DNA of 64,000 bases from Liopterus haemorrhoidalis (taxonomy: Eukaryota; Arthropoda; Insecta; Coleoptera; Dytiscidae), in NCBI GenBank assembly GCA_963971575.1, contig OZ020622.1, positions 10,206,279 to 10,270,278 of the forward strand. Direction: 5' to 3'. Numbering within the stretch: the stretch's first letter is position 1; each line of letters begins with the position of its first letter. Positions 31,926 to 43,179 of the stretch are shown one piece after another. Under the pieces are notes generated by a model. The model was not told the origin of the DNA. It saw only the letters and a program-made list of their open reading frames with translations, and did no database searches. A program made the translations under genes and the position numbers.

Positions 31926-33000
31926 TAATAAGTGAAGGCGGCATGCTGAGTGTGTAGGACAAATTTTGCTTTGTAGTAATCACGGCAAAATGAACGACAT
32001 TTTTAAAATAATTTATCGTCTGTTAATCTAAGAGCTTTAAAAACAAATTTTGTGTTAAAATATTTTTTTGTTAATTGTAATTCGAATATCTAATATCATT
32101 ATTTAGGTTTCTAAGTATGTGCAGTATTTTTTTATATAGCAAGGTTCATTAAGATTTTGAAAATTGCGCCTATGGCTTCCATTTGTTGTCATATGCTCCG
32201 CTCCTTTGGTTTCGTATACTTGACACATAAAATGAAAATATAATTCCAACATTCCAATTGGTTATTAAATTTACGCTCTTAAAAATGAAATGCAACATTT
32301 GCCAAAATATAACTAGAGTTTTTACAAAATGATTTAAACAAAATAAAAATGGAAAAAAAAAAAATAAAATAGTCTCCTCTGGCCGGGAGCGAACCTTAAT
32401 AGTTGCGTAGCAAGCGAGCAAGCTAACCTTTAGACCAAGATACATCTTTCAGTCTAGTATGTTACATAATTATAACTTTTGTACATCGTCAACAAAAAAA
32501 AAAAAACAAAAAATGCGTTGTTTTCCGAAAACATAATCTGATCAAAAATTCCTGTTGTACTATTTCGGTTCACACCAATGTACAATACTTAGAATTTTTT
32601 CAGATTTTTAGTTTAAACCATCTAGGCTACAAGATGTAGGACAAAAAAGATTTTTTGCACAATTTTGGCAAAAATTTCATCAAAATAATTTATTTTGCAA
32701 AAATAAAATTTTGATCGTTAATCCACATACTAAGGGCTTTCATTTGATACCCTACTCGGAATTTTAAAAAAATATATTTTTTTTTTTCGGTTACAACATA
32801 TTTGTTTATATTTTTAGGGGGATATGTTTTATAGATGTTTTAGTATTTTTCCTATGTGCGGGTCAAAGAGTTGCATAGGCATGCCAAATTTCAACTCTCT
32901 AGGTTTAGCCGTTTGGCTACAATTTTTATCGAACAGACAGAGATACAGACGACAAAACGACGGTATAAGGGTTTTTTGGTCATACCTACAAAACCCTAAA

Positions 33001-33143
33001 AATAATAAGAACTAAGAAAGATTCGTGTTTAAAACGTAAGATATCATTGCCAGTTATAATATACTTTATAAGTACCTACTGATTTTGTGAAATATATGAA
33101 TTAACGTCGTATGTTTTCCCACCACAAATGAACTATCTCAGCT
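33001..33143 (-). repeat. Sequence shared with the flank of copy A13
   Basis: Inverse of 60601-60744: AATAATAAGAACTAAGAAAG, ATTCGTGTTTAAAACG and GATTTTGTGAAATATATGAA, GAACTATCTCAGC occur in the same order next to the left end of both copies. Confidence 0.85.
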
Positions 33144-33189
33144 TTCAACATACTTGCACGCTCGTGTTGGACGCTTTTTGTTGCAAAAT

Positions 33190-33695
33190 TTTAAGGTATT
33201 AAATATTTTAATAGGATTTTTTCCAAAAATGTACCAAAAATCATTGACCCGCAACCTTTAACCCAAAGGGGTCAATCTAAAAATCTGAAAAAAAATTAAT
33301 TGATGTATATTGATGTAAACCGGAAATATATGGGAGGAATTATTGATCAGATTTCATTTTTGGAAAATATTACAGTTTTTGTGGTTATAACAAAATTAAT
33401 TATTTTTTTAATTCATGCCTAAATTAAAACTAATAATGTTATGGATTTTTTATTTTAAATTTTATTGTGACGAAGTTTTCACAAAATATTTAAATTTAAT
33501 TTAAAAAAAAAAGGAATGGAAGCTACTAAGAACTTCCATTCTCAAATAACGAATACAAATTATTATCAAAATACTTTTGATTTTGATATGATCATAGAAA
33601 AAATATTTCTTTACATCCAGCATTCTGTTGACTTACATTTATTAAGTACCTACAAAACCCTGAAATATGTGAAAATTCACACTTCACATAAATAT
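33190..33695 (+). repeat. Diverged family A copy A6
   Basis: TTGACCCGCAACC, GGGGTCAATCTAAAAATCTG, GATGTAAACCGGAAATA and the right end ACCTACAAAACCCTGAAATA with hairpin GTGAAAATTCACAC follow the family A order with much divergence and no GTCT tract or tRNA-like module. Confidence 0.6.
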
Positions 33696-33699
33696 TACG

Positions 33700-34805
33700 T
33701 ACCCCTCTTCTGGCTTAGGGGTACGTGATTAAAAGTTTAGGGACCACTAGTCTATATCATCTATTATCTAGAAGAGCACAATACCATGTACGTGGTAAAA
33801 TATTTTACCATGCTGATCATATTTTGTATGCAATATAGTAACATGCTTTTTAACAATTAACAGAATGTTAATCTGAGCTTACAAGACAAGTACATGTTAA
33901 TTAAACATAGTTACAAAATTTCCGTTCGATAGAACCTAAATTTGCTTTTGGGTTAAATATTATAATTGTAGTCTTAACGTGGCTGAAAAGGGCGTAGAAA
34001 TAAATGTAGTCTTTCCATCTTTATTTATCAATTTTGTCATTTTATTATGACCTAGTATAAAATCTTAATCTTTTGAAATATGAGACAATAAAGTCTCAAA
34101 TATAAATTGCTCTAATTCAGGAAGAAAATGTCTAGAAGTAAATAATTATAATATAAAAAACTCTTCCAGAAAAGTGGTTTTGAAAGTAAAATTTAAGTAA
34201 AGTGCTGAATGATATATAAGGTAGTAATATTTCAAGAGGAAATAATTCGACGTTGTTTAAATTAAATTATATTTTTATTGGAGGTTCCAACACTCTTAAA
34301 ACAAATTGGCTGAGAATTCAACGCTAGAGGAAATTCATTTATAAGCATTTTATCGAAGATTTTTTTCGGAAAAATTTAACAAAGTAATGGCAAGGGTCTT
34401 ATTTCTACTTAGTTCGACTAAACTCACCATAGAAACAAGAATATGTTACCATAACAACTACAAAACTCACAAAGTATTCACAACGTAACCACGAAAAAAT
34501 TTATTTGACATTTTTCGTCAAAGTCATGGCCTGAATTTATTCAGCCGTTAAGAAATATTTTCAACACATGCGGACCTTTTATATATTTTACACACTTATG
34601 AATAGATATTTATTTTTGTTATTGTATCATGTGAAAACAAAATATTAGAATGTATATTTTTATTCAACGTGAATATTCATTTTATTTGTGATGAAAAGAA
34701 TATTTTTATAACATCACTGTGTCAAGGAAATGCAGCGATGGCGAACATTTTACCAGACGAGTCAAACTTGAAATTGAAATTTTATAGATTCAAATCGCGG
34801 GTATG
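33700..34805. other. No gene recognised
   Basis: AT-rich spacer without recognisable features. Confidence 0.3.
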
Positions 34806-34808
34806 TCG

Positions 34809-34990
34809 ACCGGCGTAGCGTAGTGGTAACACACGTGCCTTGCGTTGCTAATAGTCTGGGAGTCAGCGTTGCATTTTTGATGGTCATTTCATCCCGCTTA
34901 ATTTTTTTTTTTTGTAATTGATAGTTTAGATTTGGCAAATAATTGAAACAAGCGTCAGCCGCCAGAATCGTGGTGGGGTTGGTCGTGAGA
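34809..34990 (+). repeat. Possible tRNA-derived repeat
   Basis: GGCGTAGCGTAGTGGTAACA resembles a tRNA D-arm/A box. About 35 bases on, GGGAGTCAGCGTTGC is a poor B box. A T run and body follow. It resembles the modules in family A, but no family A sequence flanks it. Confidence 0.4.
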
Positions 34991-35047
34991 AAATGCACAT
35001 CTTGTCATTTCAAGCCACTTGAAAATTTGCACAGTTATTGTTCAAGT

Positions 35048-35211
35048 CAGCGATTCCCAAACTGTGCGCTGCAGATGGGATACAGGGGCGCCGCGAAAAT
35101 ATTTTATTAATCCTACAACTGCGTTAGTTAGACCCGTTTTTACTTGGAGCACCGCGGAAAAATTCTAATAAATTAAAGTCGACGGGAACCGATAAAGTTT
35201 GGGCATCACTG
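35048..35211. mobile_element. Small hAT-type MITE
   Basis: CAGCGATTCCCAAACTGT at the left and inverse of CAGTGATGCCCAAACTTTAT at the right, with the CGCGGAAAA-type interior common in hAT MITEs. The 8-bp target duplication is no longer evident. Confidence 0.55.
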
Positions 35212-35449
35212 GGTTATAGGCATCTAAAAATCTCATGGACAGTTTATTAGCAACTGGAACTCTCGGACCTTATTCAAAATAAATCTAGCTTGACTCGCAT
35301 TTTTCAATAAACTACTTTAAATTTGAATGCTATTTTTGTTTTCCGAATTCTGTGGATTCTTAATTCATCTACAATTTGACACCATTGTCCATCCATAAGA
35401 ATTAAACTAGGCTGACCAGATTTTTTTTACAGAAAAAGAGTATACTAAA

Positions 35450-35715
35450 AAAAAAACAAAGGTCACACTCCAAAAATACAAGTGATGAGCAAAAAACAGA
35501 GGTCCTCACTCAAAAATACTAGTGACGAGCAAAAAAAAAGGTCTTCACTCCCAAAATAGAAGTGATGAGCAAAAAAAAAGATCCTTACTTCCAAAATAAA
35601 TACAAGTGATAAGCAAACAAAAAAGTCTTCATCTCACTCCCCCAAAATAGAAGTAATGAGCACAAAAAAAACAAGGTCCTCAAAATAGAAGTGAAAAAAC
35701 AAGTGACCAGCCAAA
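35450..35715. repeat. ~45-bp minisatellite, about 6 units
   Basis: AAAAGGTCTTCACTCC, AAAATAGAAGTGATGAGCAA repeats from 35455 with unit lengths near 40-50 and internal variation. Related units occur inverted at 60.33-60.51 kb and singly at 16.39 kb. Confidence 0.8.
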
Positions 35716-35791
35716 AAGAGTAGATAAATAGATAGATTTTTATTATTAAATATTATGTACTACATTTTATCTTACAGTAATTAACTTACAC

Positions 35792-36019
35792 TTAATAATA
35801 ATTATAATTTTTGCCTTTCGGCTTAAAATCTACTCTCCTTTCCTTAATTTCCTTTCTGTTTTTCACTTGTTTCATCCATTCATACCCCCTTCCTGTTTCA
35901 TCCAAAATTTCCTTTCTCATTTCCGTTCTGTGTCGTATTTCTTCACATTCTTTCAACAAATGTTCTATTGTCTCCTTACCTTCCCTGCACATTCTACATG
36001 TTCTTTCTTCCTCTTTCAT
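35792..36019 (-). pseudogene. Non-LTR ORF2 C-terminal cysteine motif
   Basis: MKEEERTCRMCREGKETIEH, LLKECEEIRHR: C-x2-C-x8-H-x4-C, as at the end of jockey/R1-like ORF2, then VDFKPKGKNY and stop. About 60 bases further is an (A/T)-rich tail. Only the C-terminus is left. Confidence 0.6.
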
Positions 36020-36129
36020 CCAAAAGTTATGAGTATATTCAGGTTTTTTTATAAAAAGTAAGAGTATAGAGGATATTACTCAAAAAAGAGTATAATACTC
36101 TAAAAAAGAGTACGTCTGGTCACCCTAAA

Positions 36130-37143
36130 TTAAGCATCATTTACAACAAGCTCCATGTGTCTTGAAATGCTAAGTAAGCAGTGCACTTAGTTTTCAAGAT
36201 ATCCATTTATAATATAGCTATTATTAAATCATTACTCATTAATCAACGTTTCTGGAAGTGATTTATTAAGATATCACTGTGACGTATGAAGAAATCAGGT
36301 ACAAATTTACACACCCCATATACAGCAGGGAAGTTAACACTCCGTTTGAGATCGATTGCCGTAAACACATATGTAAAATGACAAATGGTGTTCACATTGA
36401 GATTTATGAGAAATTTTGGTTAGTAGCTGCTTTTTGGAACAGCGTAAATTAATAACACAAAAAGAAACAAGGAAACGTGGTAATGAATGAAAATAAATAG
36501 CACCATCTGTGGTAACTCAGTTTTAAGGTATTTGGTCGAAAATATTAGACAGGGCAATAACTCCTGCGGGTAAAGTAACAACAATCCTAAGCTATTCTTT
36601 ATCAGTCTCTTAGGAGAATTATAACCACAGTTGGGTTTTGGTCTTCTCAATCATTCACGTTGTAATGTTTCAGATTCATTTCAGTCTATCTTTCAATTTT
36701 CCTTTAAAAGCTCCTCTTGACCTTGCAGGGAGTTTTTGAGAAATATGAGAGAACCAAATAAGTTCACTAAAATAATCAATGCCCAGTTAAAATACTGTTT
36801 TCTGTTGCATAAAGTTATTGTAAATTTAGCATATAGGTAAATCTGATGCTATTTTAATAGAAGTCTGAACTTATGTTAAATATTTAACATTGCATTATTA
36901 CCATAATCTTACTAATATTTGTAACAAATTTCAATTTAATAACTAAATATAAAGTATGAGGTTGTAAATTGAGTAACCGGACTGATTTTTTTATTTTATT
37001 TTTTTTTATTCGAATAGGATAACAATTCAGTATGTGAACAAAAATTATTTTTCATAATAATTATTTTTAATTTTGCTCAATCCTTTTCCACTCATTTTCC
37101 ACCTTTTTAATGCTAAATGGCCTCCCATTTAATTTTTGCATAA
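36130..37143. other. No gene recognised
   Basis: AT-rich spacer. Minus strand 37070-37140 could code for MQKLNGRPFSIKKVENEWKR, possibly a transposon remnant, but I cannot assign it. Confidence 0.3.
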
Positions 37144-38385
37144 GGGGGTCTATTCTGTAAGCATTTCGACAATCGCTTTTACAGTATCGTGTTGAAAGTG
37201 CCAATTTTCAACCCGTCGCGTTGGTATTCTGTAACTTATCTATAGTGCACTTATTGTGTGATAGTGCAGTATTGTGATGATTTTGAGACGACACGTACGA
37301 ACGTGTCGTTTTTGGAAAGAGATATTGTTTTTAGACTTTTGAAAGTTGTTTACGTTTAGTTTGAATATATTGATTTACTTATTTTGAGGTTAGTATGATT
37401 TAAAATGTGTTTTATATATGGAAATATGTATATTTTTGTTGTTTTTTATCTTAAATGTTGTAGTTATGACCGAAGGACTTGTTATATTTGAAGTATTGGA
37501 TGAATTGGAAGGGACAAGGGGATATGTCAATGAATATTTTAATTTATAAAATAAAAATAAAATACATGTCATAAAATATATTATAAAATAAAAATCCTAA
37601 TAAAACCATAAAAACAAAATTAATCTAAATATACCGTCGTGCGGTTTTGCACAATTTTTTGTAGGGGGTAGAGAATGTATTCATTAAGTAAATGTTATTT
37701 AGGGGATTAGATGGAAATTCCAAATTTCTATGAAGGATTAGCATGACGTCATGAATTAAGAGAAACAAGTCAACTTTTTGAATAATACCTGCTGGAAGGG
37801 AAGTTTGCACAAAATCCTGCTACAATAATTATTATTAGAGTTATTTTAAACAAATTATATTAACTGTTACGGGGCAGAAAAAATTCAGGTCAGAATATGT
37901 CCTATCTTTTAGTAGGTATACCTGGCCAGATTTGTAATATGACAATATTAACTAATATCACTGTATATACTGTGTTATGTACATATATGTGCATTGTATA
38001 TACAGAGTGATTATTTAATGGCGAGACGACGTCACTGGAAGTTTTAATAATTTGCCGTTTCATACACATCGTAGCAGGCGATTATGGGCGCATGCGCATA
38101 ATCTTTTTTTCGTCATAAACATAGTTATTATAGTCATAGTATTCACCAGTATTTCTGCTAGAAGGCACGTAAAATTAGGTGACGTCGTCTCGCCATTAAA
38201 TAATCACTCTGTACTGTCTAATAACCTCAAAGTTTATTCTGTCACAGTACGTCAACATTTCAAAATGGCCACATTTACTTTCGACACTTTCAAATACAAA
38301 GTAACACTAGACGATGACAGTGTAATGTGCATAGGCACCACGATACTGTGCATGTGACTGTCGAGAAGTTACAGAATAGACCCCC
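37144..38385. mobile_element. TIR element (~1.24 kb) abutting a dead mariner
   Basis: GGGGGTCTATTCTGTAA at the left and its inverse TTACAGAATAGACCCCC at the right; both arms also carry CAGTATCGTG about 35 bases in. No transposase frame. It contains a 209-bp MITE at 38003-38211. Its right end joins mariner coding sequence at SEFQ. Confidence 0.7.
38003..38211. mobile_element. TA-flanked MITE, copy 1
   Basis: CAGAGTGATTATTTAATGGC and its inverse, each continuing GAGACGACGTCAC, with TA at 38001-38002 and 38212-38213. A second copy at 62428-62635 is closely similar, including CCGTTTCATACACATCGTAG. Confidence 0.92.
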
Positions 38386-38388
38386 TGG

Positions 38389-38975
38389 AACTCGGATACT
38401 GGAATAGTTTTCAGCTGGTCGGTTATGGACGTTTGAATGTTTTCGAGTGTCCTAAAATGACGTCCCTTGAGGTGATTTTTCAATCTTGGAAAGAGAAAAA
38501 AGTCACAAGGTTTCAAGTTAGGCGAATAAGGAGGTTGAGGAGCACAGGAATGTTTTTACTGGCCAAAAACTCGTTTATTAAAATTACTGTGTGACAAGGT
38601 GCATTGTTATTCCCAATTAATTGGTCAAAAACTGATGAACGGTAGTGTGAGTCAAATTCAACTGTTCCCCGATCATTCTGACTGTCAACCGAAGATCTGA
38701 ATGCACAAGGTCCCGGATTCTGAAATTTGTATCGGTTCTTGAAGATGAAGGCCTTCCGCTGCGTGATTCATCTTCAATCAACTCTCTTCCTTCTGAAAAT
38801 GCCTTAAACCACCAATAAATCTCGGAAGTTGACAAAACACTGTCTCCGTAGACCTGCTGAAGTTTTGTAAAAGTTTCCGTTGCACTGTGCCAAGTCTGAA
38901 GCAAAACCTGATAGCACACCGTTGCTCGAAATGAATGTCACTCATTTTTAATGCTAATAAACTATTAGAAGGATT
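38389..38975 (-). pseudogene. Mariner transposase (copy 7), broken
   Basis: Minus strand: MSDIHFEQRCAIRFCFRLG (start near 38944), LLQTWHSATETFTKLQQVYG, STSEIYWWFKAFSEGRELIE, then RSGRPSSSRTDTNFRIRDLV, a deletion, and CDFFLFPRLKNHLKGRHFRT to SEFQ. At least two frame changes; the first two catalytic Asp are deleted. Its C-terminal end is cut by the 37.1-38.4 kb element. Confidence 0.8.
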
Positions 38976-39045
38976 TTGTAACTTGGAAATCACCAATAAA
39001 TTTAATAGATTCATAAATATATTATGTATCTAATAACTATTAGGG

Positions 39046-39085
39046 AGTTTATTAGGAACTGGAACTCTCGGCCCTAAATGTAATT
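39046..39085 (+). repeat. Short repeat shared with 35.25 kb
   Basis: AGTTTATTAGGAACTGGAAC then TCTCGGCCCT is nearly the same as 35246-35275 (AGTTTATTAGCAACTGGAAC, TCTCGGACCT), same strand. Perhaps the end of one mobile element family. Confidence 0.5.
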
Positions 39086-39089
39086 TAAA

Positions 39090-39735
39090 AATTACGTGAT
39101 GTTATTAGGGTTTTTTGGTGGTCATACCTAAAAAGCAAGTAAAATCCGAGACGCTATAGAATAAAATTCTCTGACAGATTTTTGTGAAATAATCTAAAGT
39201 GAATTAAGCGAAACGTATAATTCGCTTGGCTGAACAGTACTGACAGATGTCTTTCAAAATACTTATCAATATTGTTTCAGACTCAAACAACAAGCGACAA
39301 TGTGTAAAAATCGTTTCCTCCAACCATTTCTGTTGTATCAACTAAAACCATCATCACTTTATGAATTTATACCACTCATATTATTACTTCATGTTCCTAT
39401 TGCAAAATACATTTTCAATGTAATATAACGTTGTGAAATATAAAAATATTGGCATTGCGATATTTACAGTACATTTCAGAAGAAGTAGAAAGAGTAAATC
39501 ATCATAAAATGCAAGCTTACACAAACAGCTGTATGCTGGAGTTGAAAGAAAAAGAATGATTGTCACACAAATAGAAAATGAATTTGTGGAAATATTTATT
39601 TAATAAAAGAACAGGTGGAAACAGAATGTAAATTGGCCAATGTAGCTATTCTCAGGGCTGAAATTTCTAGAAAATTGTGACTTCTAACCTTGAAAATGTC
39701 TTATCATTTACATCTGATCAAATACCAGTTTTCAT
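39090..39735. other. No gene recognised
   Basis: AT-rich spacer. TAGGGTTTTTTGGTGGTCATACCTA at 39108-39132 is a scrap of family A left-end sequence. Confidence 0.3.
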
Positions 39736-39736
39736 A

Positions 39737-40944
39737 GGGCCAGTTGCACCGCTAACACTTAAACTTTAAATATAACTTAAAACTGTTAAGTGACGTTTGT
39801 TCCATTGCACCGCTGTTTAAGTGGAACTTATTTATTGTTAAGTGAAACCTAAATTAAGCCCTAGATTAGGTTGGGCTTATTATTTAAGTGTTATTGAAAA
39901 TATAAGTATTAACATTTTTATTTATAAGAATGGATGGTGAATTAATTGTGGACGATGAACAAGATATTTTGGAAATATATTTAGGTTTTATCGAAAAAAG
40001 TGTATGAAGGACAAAATTATTTGTACTAATGGATGAACAGTTCGAAAATATTTCGATAAATTAAGATACTGTGTGCCAGTTATTAGAAAAATTGGATTGA
40101 AAATTTTAAATGACAGCTATACGAAGATCTACAGAAACTAAATGCTAATATAATTAACCTCGAAATAATTTTATTTAATATTAAATACATAGTTGTTGTT
40201 GAAAATAAAATTATTTAGAACAAATAGCAAGACTTAATTTGTGTTGTTTATGCATTGTACTAGTATTAGGTATTTGTAATAATAAATAATTTCTTATTAC
40301 GTTTTATAATTGACGTTTTTACTTTTGCCTGGGGAAGCCATATATAATAGGGCCGACTTTGGTGAGTAGGTATGGGCCATACCTTTACGCGGAACTACCT
40401 GGAATTTTCATTATTGTAAATTGTCATAAGCTCTCCTTTTAAGGTTTGAAGAGGGCTTTTGCTAAACAAAATGATCAAAAGCCTTATTTAAACGGCAAAA
40501 ATTACTAGAATTGAAAATCTAGTTCCACTTAAACCAAAAAAACAAGTTATATTGTATCTCAATTTTATTTAAAGTAATTTATAGTTTACTTTTATTCATA
40601 TTTATTTATATTTACATACATATTTTAATTTTAGAGTTTCACCAATTTAAGAAATTTTGAATACTTTACGATTTTACTCTACTAGTTGTCATCCAACAAC
40701 CGTAGCTGACTATTATTTATCACGTTAAATGTTAAAATTAGAATTTGGTAAAAACAAGTGACAGTTATTCTTGATAAAAACGTTACATATTTAAATTATT
40801 CCGTGTTTCACCACCTTAAACCATTCCTTAATAAAGCGCTCCTCAAAAGTAGTCGGTGCAATGCATTTATTTTTTAAGGGTCACTTAAATTTAAGTTACA
40901 CTTTGTAAAGTGTTAGATTTATTACAAAGCGGTGCAACTGGCCC
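39737..40944 (+). mobile_element. PIF/Harbinger-derived element
   Basis: GGGCCAGTTGCACCGCT and its exact inverse AGCGGTGCAACTGGCCC, the terminal type of insect Harbinger elements. Inside, at 39930, MDGELIVDDEQDILEIYLGF begins like a Harbinger transposase and breaks after about 25 codons; MDEQFENISI at 40032 and CVPVIRKIGLKILN (frameshifted) follow. The catalytic domain is lost. The TWA target duplication is not clear. Confidence 0.75.
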
Positions 40945-41114
40945 TTAGACACTTGTTTCCTGCCATTCGATTAATAATAATAAGAATATCTACAGATTAC
41001 TTACTAAACTAAGGTGCAAAAATGTTTTCTGACGTGTCACAATTCAGTTAATGACAGCTTAATAACAGGACAATTCGAAAATTACCGACGACACTTTTCT
41101 TTAGTTGTATTTTA

Positions 41115-41430
41115 CTTTCTGACAAGGAGGCTTTGTCTGATGTTGAAAGCTGTATCCGGAAAGCTGGGCATACTTTTGGCACAGTCATGGAAGACTGGAA
41201 GTCACAGTTATCTTCCGTACTAACCTTCCTTCCGTACTTCTGTATGGATGTAAACATGGGTGATTACCAACCAAATTTCGGTTACAGCTTTTCACAAGAG
41301 AATGTCTACGCAAAATCTTCAACATATATTGGTCAAATACAAATCTATGGAGTTTAGCGAACCAAAAACCAATTACGACAAATAATTACCCTGAAATGGA
41401 AGTTGATAGGATACACTGAGGAAGCCTAAC
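41115..41430 (+). pseudogene. RTE/CR1-type ORF2 C-terminal remnant
   Basis: Plus-strand frames give SCIRKAGHTFGTVMEDWKSQ, SVLLYGCKHG, LFTRECLRKIFNIYWSNTNL, then an RWxxIGHT-like DRIH. This is the LLYGxExW...RCLRxILxIxWxxxxxNxxL block after the RT in RTE-like elements. Several frame changes; only the last ~100 codons remain. It is cut by the mariner at 41435. Confidence 0.65.
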
Positions 41431-41434
41431 AATA

Positions 41435-43177
41435 CGAGGGCTACCTTTTAAGTTTTTACAAAAACTAAGAGAGATAATTTTTTTTTTAGAACAAACTGTT
41501 CTATTGATTTTCAAAATATTCGCCTTTAAACCGTAGTTGACCAAAATATACACATCTAACCAAGTGGAGTGTAGTATACCCTAGGCTTTCTCATTTAATA
41601 TCAATTAAAATAAGGTAAAATTTATACAGTTAGATGCTATCAAGCCTATAAAACAATATTACAAAAAAAAAAAAAAAATCAAAGTAATTATTTAATGCTT
41701 TTTTAACAATTTTTTCAATAAAAGTCAAAATCACGCCAATTTCTTTCCTAAATTGCATCATACTTCAAGTAGCGTCTCGTGTTGACTGACAACATTGCAT
41801 CTCTCGTTCCCAACTCTCACACATACTAATTTAGCTAGCTCTCTGGTCTATGTATTTTGGCGGGGGAGACAATTTCTTTCTCACTTCTCAAGTAAAGCTT
41901 GAATTTTGAATTAGTTGCTATTAGATACTAACAACGTTTATTTATTTATAATTCGTTCGAAATGCGCTGTTACCAAATATAATTTAGACATATTTTTTTG
42001 TAAATGGTGTTTTTGATTTTTTTGTCGATTAAAAATTAAATTATTGTTAAATATTAACTAATTCATAAATACTGTCAATAGATACATCATTTCCACAATT
42101 AATATACTGGGGTGTGACACACCCCATTTGGTCAAGCTTGGGTTAAGATTTATACACATTTTTCCACTCTCTTAGTATCTCAAAAACATGGTTTTCGAAG
42201 GCTTCAACAGCTTCTTGAGGTGATGAAAATCGCTGTCCACGCATTTTTTGTTTGGCATTGGGGAACAAAAAAAAAGTTATGGGATAAATCAGGTGAGTAC
42301 AGGCAATGAGACAGTAATTCGATGTTTTTCTCCTTCAAATAATCAATTGTTTGATTTGTGGAAGCTTGTATTGTCATGATGAAGAATGATGCGACGTTTT
42401 TGGTAGTTTTTCCTGATTTTTTCAATAACTTCTGGTAAACAAATTGTTGTATACTATTCAGCATTAACTATTATCCGATCCTCTAAAGGAATGGTTGCAA
42501 CATGTCCAGTACAACCGAAGAAACAAGCAATCATTTTCTTGAAAGTGCTTCGTGAACGAACAACTTTTGTGGGGTTCATTTTGGCAGACCCAAACCGTGG
42601 ATTGTTGCTTAGTTTCCGGTTCGTATGAATAAATCCAAGTTTCGTCACCTGTAACGATGTTCTATACGGATTTTGCAGTGCCTAGGTTGAATTTTTTTAG
42701 CAGTCCCTTACATCAATCAACACGAGTCTTTTTTTGAGCTTCGGTCAAATTATGCGGAATCCATCGGGGACAGATCTTTTTCACAGCGATATACCAAAGG
42801 ATGCCTCTATCTCACGGCAAATCACATGCCGATCTTCTTCGTTCATTTTGCGCACAGCATCGATGTTTTTTTGAATCACAACCGATTTTGGTCGACCTTC
42901 ACGAGATTCTTCTCTAATGATGTTTTATTACCAAAAGTTGAACGAAGCGAATCTATGCATTGTTGTTGAGTAGGCCTTTACTAAAATCGTAAAAAATCAT
43001 CCCATAAAGCTTTCACGAGCTTTTTTTTAAACGCTCACTTTCAACAAACTACTCGGTAAATTTATAAGCTGCCACTGATATCACAATAACAAATGTCAAA
43101 TTTTACGAATATAGTAATGACACATTTTAATATTGCCATCTAGTGGTCGTTTGTCAAAACATAAAAGGTAACCCTCG
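41435..43177 (-). mobile_element. Mariner (copy 8) carrying a piggyBac-like MITE
   Basis: CGAGGGCTACCTTTTAAG at the left, inverse AAAAGGTAACCCTCG at the right, TA at 41433-41434 and 43178-43179. Same family as the copy at 8177-9422. Minus-strand remnants: HFFGCTGHVATIPLED region (42454-42648), QTIDYLKEKNIELLSHCLYS, PDLSHNFFF (the third catalytic Asp is lost). Large deletions and frame breaks. A 613-bp TTAA-flanked insert lies at 41530-42142. Confidence 0.88.
41530..42142. mobile_element. piggyBac-like MITE with TTAA duplication
   Basis: TTAA at 41526-41529 and 42143-42146 flank a 613-bp insert with short inverse ends (ACCGTAGTTGACCAAA / TTTGGTCAAGCTTGGG). The related mariner at 8177 has the uninterrupted site TCTTTAAGATTTATAC, with one TTAA. 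A poly(A) stretch lies at 41662-41678. Confidence 0.85.
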
Positions 43178-43179
43178 TA

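Larger units (their letters stand above)
31117..33000 (-). mobile_element. Family A copy A5 with nested mariner
   Basis: Minus orientation, left end at 33000, hairpin and right end at 31119-31165. The tRNA-like module (32372-32442) has TGGTCTAAAGGTTAGCTTGC and B box AAGGTTCGCTCCCGG. A mariner interrupts it at 31168-31925, at a TA within the right subterminal region. Its 5' flank (33001-33143) is duplicated at 60.6-60.7 kb. Confidence 0.85.
35405..36125. repeat. Composite repeat with inverted GACCAGA ends
   Basis: AGGCTGACCAGA at 35408 and its near inverse TCTGGTCACCCT at 36115-36126, each next to AAAAAGAGTATACT-like sequence, suggest an element of about 720 bp. It encloses a minisatellite and a minus-strand retrotransposon fragment. 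Confidence 0.45.

Noticed and set aside
36992..37143. C-terminal end of mariner copy 7 on the far side of the TIR element
   Set aside because: The minus-strand sequence at 37070-37140 does not read as a mariner C-terminus, so I could not show that the element at 37144-38385 inserted into that mariner.
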